Shown: piece by piece, positions 4,816-6,531 of the stretch
Layout of the letters: every line of letters begins with the position of its first letter
Numbering within the stretch: position 1 is the first letter of the stretch
Program-made: the position numbers and the translations under genes
Assembly (NCBI GenBank): GCA_947453125.1
Contig: CANGGC010000157.1
Coordinates: 1-6,531, forward strand
Reading direction: 5' to 3'
Source of the DNA: Planctomycetaceae bacterium
Lineage (GTDB): Bacteria; Planctomycetota; Planctomycetia; Pirellulales; UBA1268
DNA: 6,531 nt
Notes under the pieces: model-generated
Told to the model about the DNA's origin: nothing
What the model saw: the letters and a program-made list of their open reading frames with translations, nothing else
The model's database searches: none

Positions 4816-6374
4816 TCGGGACGCTCGCCGGAAAGCTCTGCTCGGCAGACGAAGCGGCGACGCTCGTGGGCGACGGGATGACGGTCGTCAGCGGCGGCTT
4901 CGTCGGGGCGGCCCACCCCGAGGCGCTGTCGGCCGCCCTCGAGCGCCGCTTCCTCACCTCCGGGAGCCCCCGCGATCTGACGCTCGTCTATGCGGCCGGC
5001 CAAGGCGACGGCCAGACGCGCGGGCTCAATCACCTCGCCCACGCTGGCCTCCTCAAGCGGGTGATCGGCGGCCACTGGGGGCTCTGCCCGCGGCTCGGCG
5101 CGCTGGCCATGGCCAACGAGATCGAGGCCTACAACTTTCCCCAGGGGGTGATCTGCCACCTGTTTCGCGATATCGCCGCCGGCCGCCCCGGCTGCATCAC
5201 GCACGTCGGCCTCGGCACGTTCATCGATCCGCTTCAGGCCGGGGGGCGGCTCAACGCCCGCACGACCGAGGCGCTGGTCGAGCGGGTGGAGATCGGCGGC
5301 AAGACCTGGCTGTGGTACAAGGCGCTGCCGCTTGACGTGGCGCTGATTCGGGCGAGCGCCGCCGATCCCTCCGGCGGCCTCGTGATGGACGAGGAGGCGA
5401 TCATCGGCGAGGTGTTGCCGATCGCCCAGGCGGTGCGAAACAGCGGCGGAATCGTGATCGCGCAGGTGAAGCGGCTCCTTGACGCACCGGCCGCGCCGCA
5501 GCAGGTGCGCGTGCCCGGCATCCTTGTCGACCGGATCGTGGTGGCTGGCGACGGCGAGCACGATCAAACCTTCGGCGAGCGCTTCAATGCGAGCTACACG
5601 CTTCCCGCTCGGGGGCGGAGCGGCGCCGGCGGAACAGTCGACCCAGCGCCGCCGATGCCGCTCGATGCGCGGCGAATCATCGCCAGCCGGGCCTGCGACG
5701 AGCTTGTCGACGGCGCGGTCGTGAACCTCGGCATCGGGATGCCGGAGGGGATCGCAGCCATCGCTGCCGAGCGCGGCCTCCTCGACCGCTGCACGCTCAC
5801 GGTTGAATCGGGGCCGATCGGTGGCCGGCCGGCGGGGGGCTTGAGTTTCGGCGCCTCAGGCCATCCACAGGCGATCATCGATCAGCCGGCCCAGTTTGAT
5901 TTCTACGACGGCGGCGGCCTCGACTTCGCCGCCCTCGGGGCCGCGGAGATCGACGCGGCGGGGAACGTAAACGTCTCCCGCTTCCACGGCCGGTTTGTGG
6001 GGGTGGGGGGCTTTGTCAACATCGCCCAAAACGCGCGGCGGCTTGTGTTCTGTGGCACGTTCACCGCCGGGGGCCTCGAAGTGGCGGTCGGGAATGGACG
6101 GCTGGAGATCGTCTGCGAGGGGCGGCTGGCCAAGTTTGTCGCCGCCGTGGAGCAGGTGTCGTTCAGCGCTGCGACGGCGCTGGCCCAGGGGCAGCGGGTG
6201 CTCTACGTCACGGAGCGGGCGGTGCTGGCGCTGACAGCCGCGGGGCTCGAGGTCATCGAGGTCGCCCCTGGCATCGACCTCGAGGCCGACGTCATCGCCC
6301 GGATGCAATTCCGGCCGGTGGTGCGGGACGTCCGCCCGATGCCGGCCCATTGTTTCCTGCCGGCGACGATGTGA
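4812..6374 (+). CDS. Acyl-CoA:carboxylate CoA-transferase (family I, fused alpha and beta domains; propionate CoA-transferase/YdiF-like)
   Basis: A 520-residue family I CoA-transferase in which alpha (about 1-275) and beta (about 285-520) domains are fused, as in propionate CoA-transferase and E. coli YdiF (similar length). The start ATG overlaps the reductase stop; the frame opens six bases earlier with GTG (4806), but the ATGA junction is preferred. Family blocks seen: VSGGFVGAAHPEAL (26-39) in the CoA-binding alpha domain, GLGTFIDP (133-140), VNLGIGMPEGIA (304-315) opening the beta domain, and VESGPIGG (331-338), where E332 is the expected catalytic glutamate that carries the CoA thioester intermediate. 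The tail PGIDLEADVIARMQF (486-500) is also typical. It moves CoA between a short-chain acyl-CoA and a free acid (acetate, propionate, acetoacetate or hydroxyacids). With the upstream reductase this suggests reversible handling of 3-oxo/3-hydroxyacyl-CoA. The exact substrate is not visible. Confidence 0.92.
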   Translation: MIGTLAGKLCSADEAATLVGDGMTVVSGGFVGAAHPEALSAALERRFLTSGSPRDLTLVYAAGQGDGQTRGLNHLAHAGLLKRVIGGHWGLCPRLGALAMANEIEAYNFPQGVICHLFRDIAAGRPGCITHVGLGTFIDPLQAGGRLNARTTEALVERVEIGGKTWLWYKALPLDVALIRASAADPSGGLVMDEEAIIGEVLPIAQAVRNSGGIVIAQVKRLLDAPAAPQQVRVPGILVDRIVVAGDGEHDQTFGERFNASYTLPARGRSGAGGTVDPAPPMPLDARRIIASRACDELVDGAVVNLGIGMPEGIAAIAAERGLLDRCTLTVESGPIGGRPAGGLSFGASGHPQAIIDQPAQFDFYDGGGLDFAALGAAEIDAAGNVNVSRFHGRFVGVGGFVNIAQNARRLVFCGTFTAGGLEVAVGNGRLEIVCEGRLAKFVAAVEQVSFSAATALAQGQRVLYVTERAVLALTAAGLEVIEVAPGIDLEADVIARMQFRPVVRDVRPMPAHCFLPATM

Positions 6375-6406
6375 GTGGGCAAAGAGGGGCTCGGACCTTC
6401 AATCTC

Positions 6407-6418
6407 TTTCCCGGGAAA
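6407..6418. other. Perfect 12-base palindrome in the convergent gap
   Basis: TTTCCCGGGAAA reads the same on both strands and lies in the 82-base gap (6375-6456) between the CoA-transferase stop and the incoming PEP-CTERM gene. It has no loop, so it is a poor RNA hairpin; it could be a protein-binding site or chance. Nothing else in the gap is recognisable. Confidence 0.25.
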
Positions 6419-6446
6419 TACCGCGATCTCTGATCCTCCATGTCAG

Positions 6447-6481
6447 GCGTCGTCGATCAGGCTGCCTTGAGCCGACGACGC
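6447..6481 (-). terminator. Hairpin spanning the stop of the right-edge PEP-CTERM gene
   Basis: Perfect nine-base arms, GCGTCGTCG (6447-6455) and CGACGACGC (6473-6481), enclose a 17-base loop that contains the stop codon. On the minus strand the first arm is built from the arginine codons of the RRR cluster. No T run follows, so an intrinsic terminator is only a possibility; the repeat may be a by-product of the CGT/CGG arginine codons. Confidence 0.25.
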
Positions 6482-6531
6482 TCGAGCAGGCCGAGAGCAC
6501 CGGTAAAGACGGCCAAAACCGAGCCTATCCC
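6457..6531 (-). CDS. Partial CDS: C-terminal tail of a second PEP-CTERM protein
   Basis: Only the last 24 codons and the TGA (6457-6459) are in the window; the gene continues past the right edge. Read on the minus strand, the peptide is a hydrophobic helix (IGSVLAVFTGALGLL) followed by ERRRLKAA and stop. That is the shape of the PEP-CTERM tail: a transmembrane helix, then an arginine cluster a few residues from the end. The PEP motif itself would lie just outside. The gene at 1500-2318 ends the same way (IRRRLNRVAA). It converges with the CoA-transferase gene across an 82-base gap. The alternative is a generic single-pass C-terminal anchor. Its length, start and promoter cannot be seen. Confidence 0.65.
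   Translation of the reverse strand, partial: GIGSVLAVFTGALGLLERRRLKAA

Noticed and set aside
4533..5567. Long open frame on the minus strand (344 codons) opposite the SDR and CoA-transferase genes
   Set aside because: It lies wholly antisense to two genes with clear family motifs, and its translation is rich in R, D, H and G with no recognisable domain. Long antisense frames are expected in GC-rich DNA.
1..6531. CRISPR array, tRNA or rRNA genes, complete insertion sequence, restriction or toxin-antitoxin genes
   Set aside because: No regularly spaced repeats, no cloverleaf or rRNA sequence seen, no transposase or defence-type domains in any supported frame.

Overview
This is a GC-rich chromosomal stretch, very probably from a planctomycete. 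The basis is indirect: two PEP-CTERM (exosortase-sorted) surface proteins, a high-GC codon style full of CTC/CGG/GTC codons, and a sigma-54-type regulator in a setting common in that phylum. Phylum level is an inference; the sequence carries no rRNA or other marker gene.

Layout from left to right. 34-1473 (+) encodes a conserved cytoplasmic protein of unknown function. It converges with 1500-2318 (-), a secreted PEP-CTERM protein with a full signal peptide and sorting tail. A 390-base, comparatively AT-rich region (2319-2707) separates that gene from a divergently transcribed bacterial enhancer-binding protein (2708-3850, +), which has a sigma-54 activator AAA+ domain and a Fis-type helix-turn-helix but no receiver domain. 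Next comes a 126-bp inverted-repeat element (3859-3984) that looks like a small non-autonomous mobile element. A tight two-gene operon follows: an SDR-family 3-oxoacyl-ACP/acetoacetyl-CoA reductase-like enzyme (4063-4815) and a two-domain acyl-CoA:carboxylate CoA-transferase (4812-6374), joined by an ATGA overlap. At the right edge the last 24 codons of a second PEP-CTERM protein run in on the minus strand (6457-6531).

The most interesting part is the divergent region. On the minus strand, 2433-2450 reads TTGGCACGAAGCTTGCAT, a complete match to the sigma-54 (RpoN) -24/-12 promoter consensus with exact spacing, pointing into the PEP-CTERM gene. Upstream of it, where an enhancer-binding protein would be expected to bind, the hexamer TGCGAT occurs three times at spacings of 32 and 29 bases, with an extra inverted half-site. 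With the activator gene next door, this reads as a self-contained module: one dedicated sigma-54 activator, its enhancer, and a sigma-54 promoter controlling a surface-sorted protein. The promoter is seen directly; the link between regulator and target is inferred. The fatty-acid/CoA operon has no evident mechanistic link to this module.
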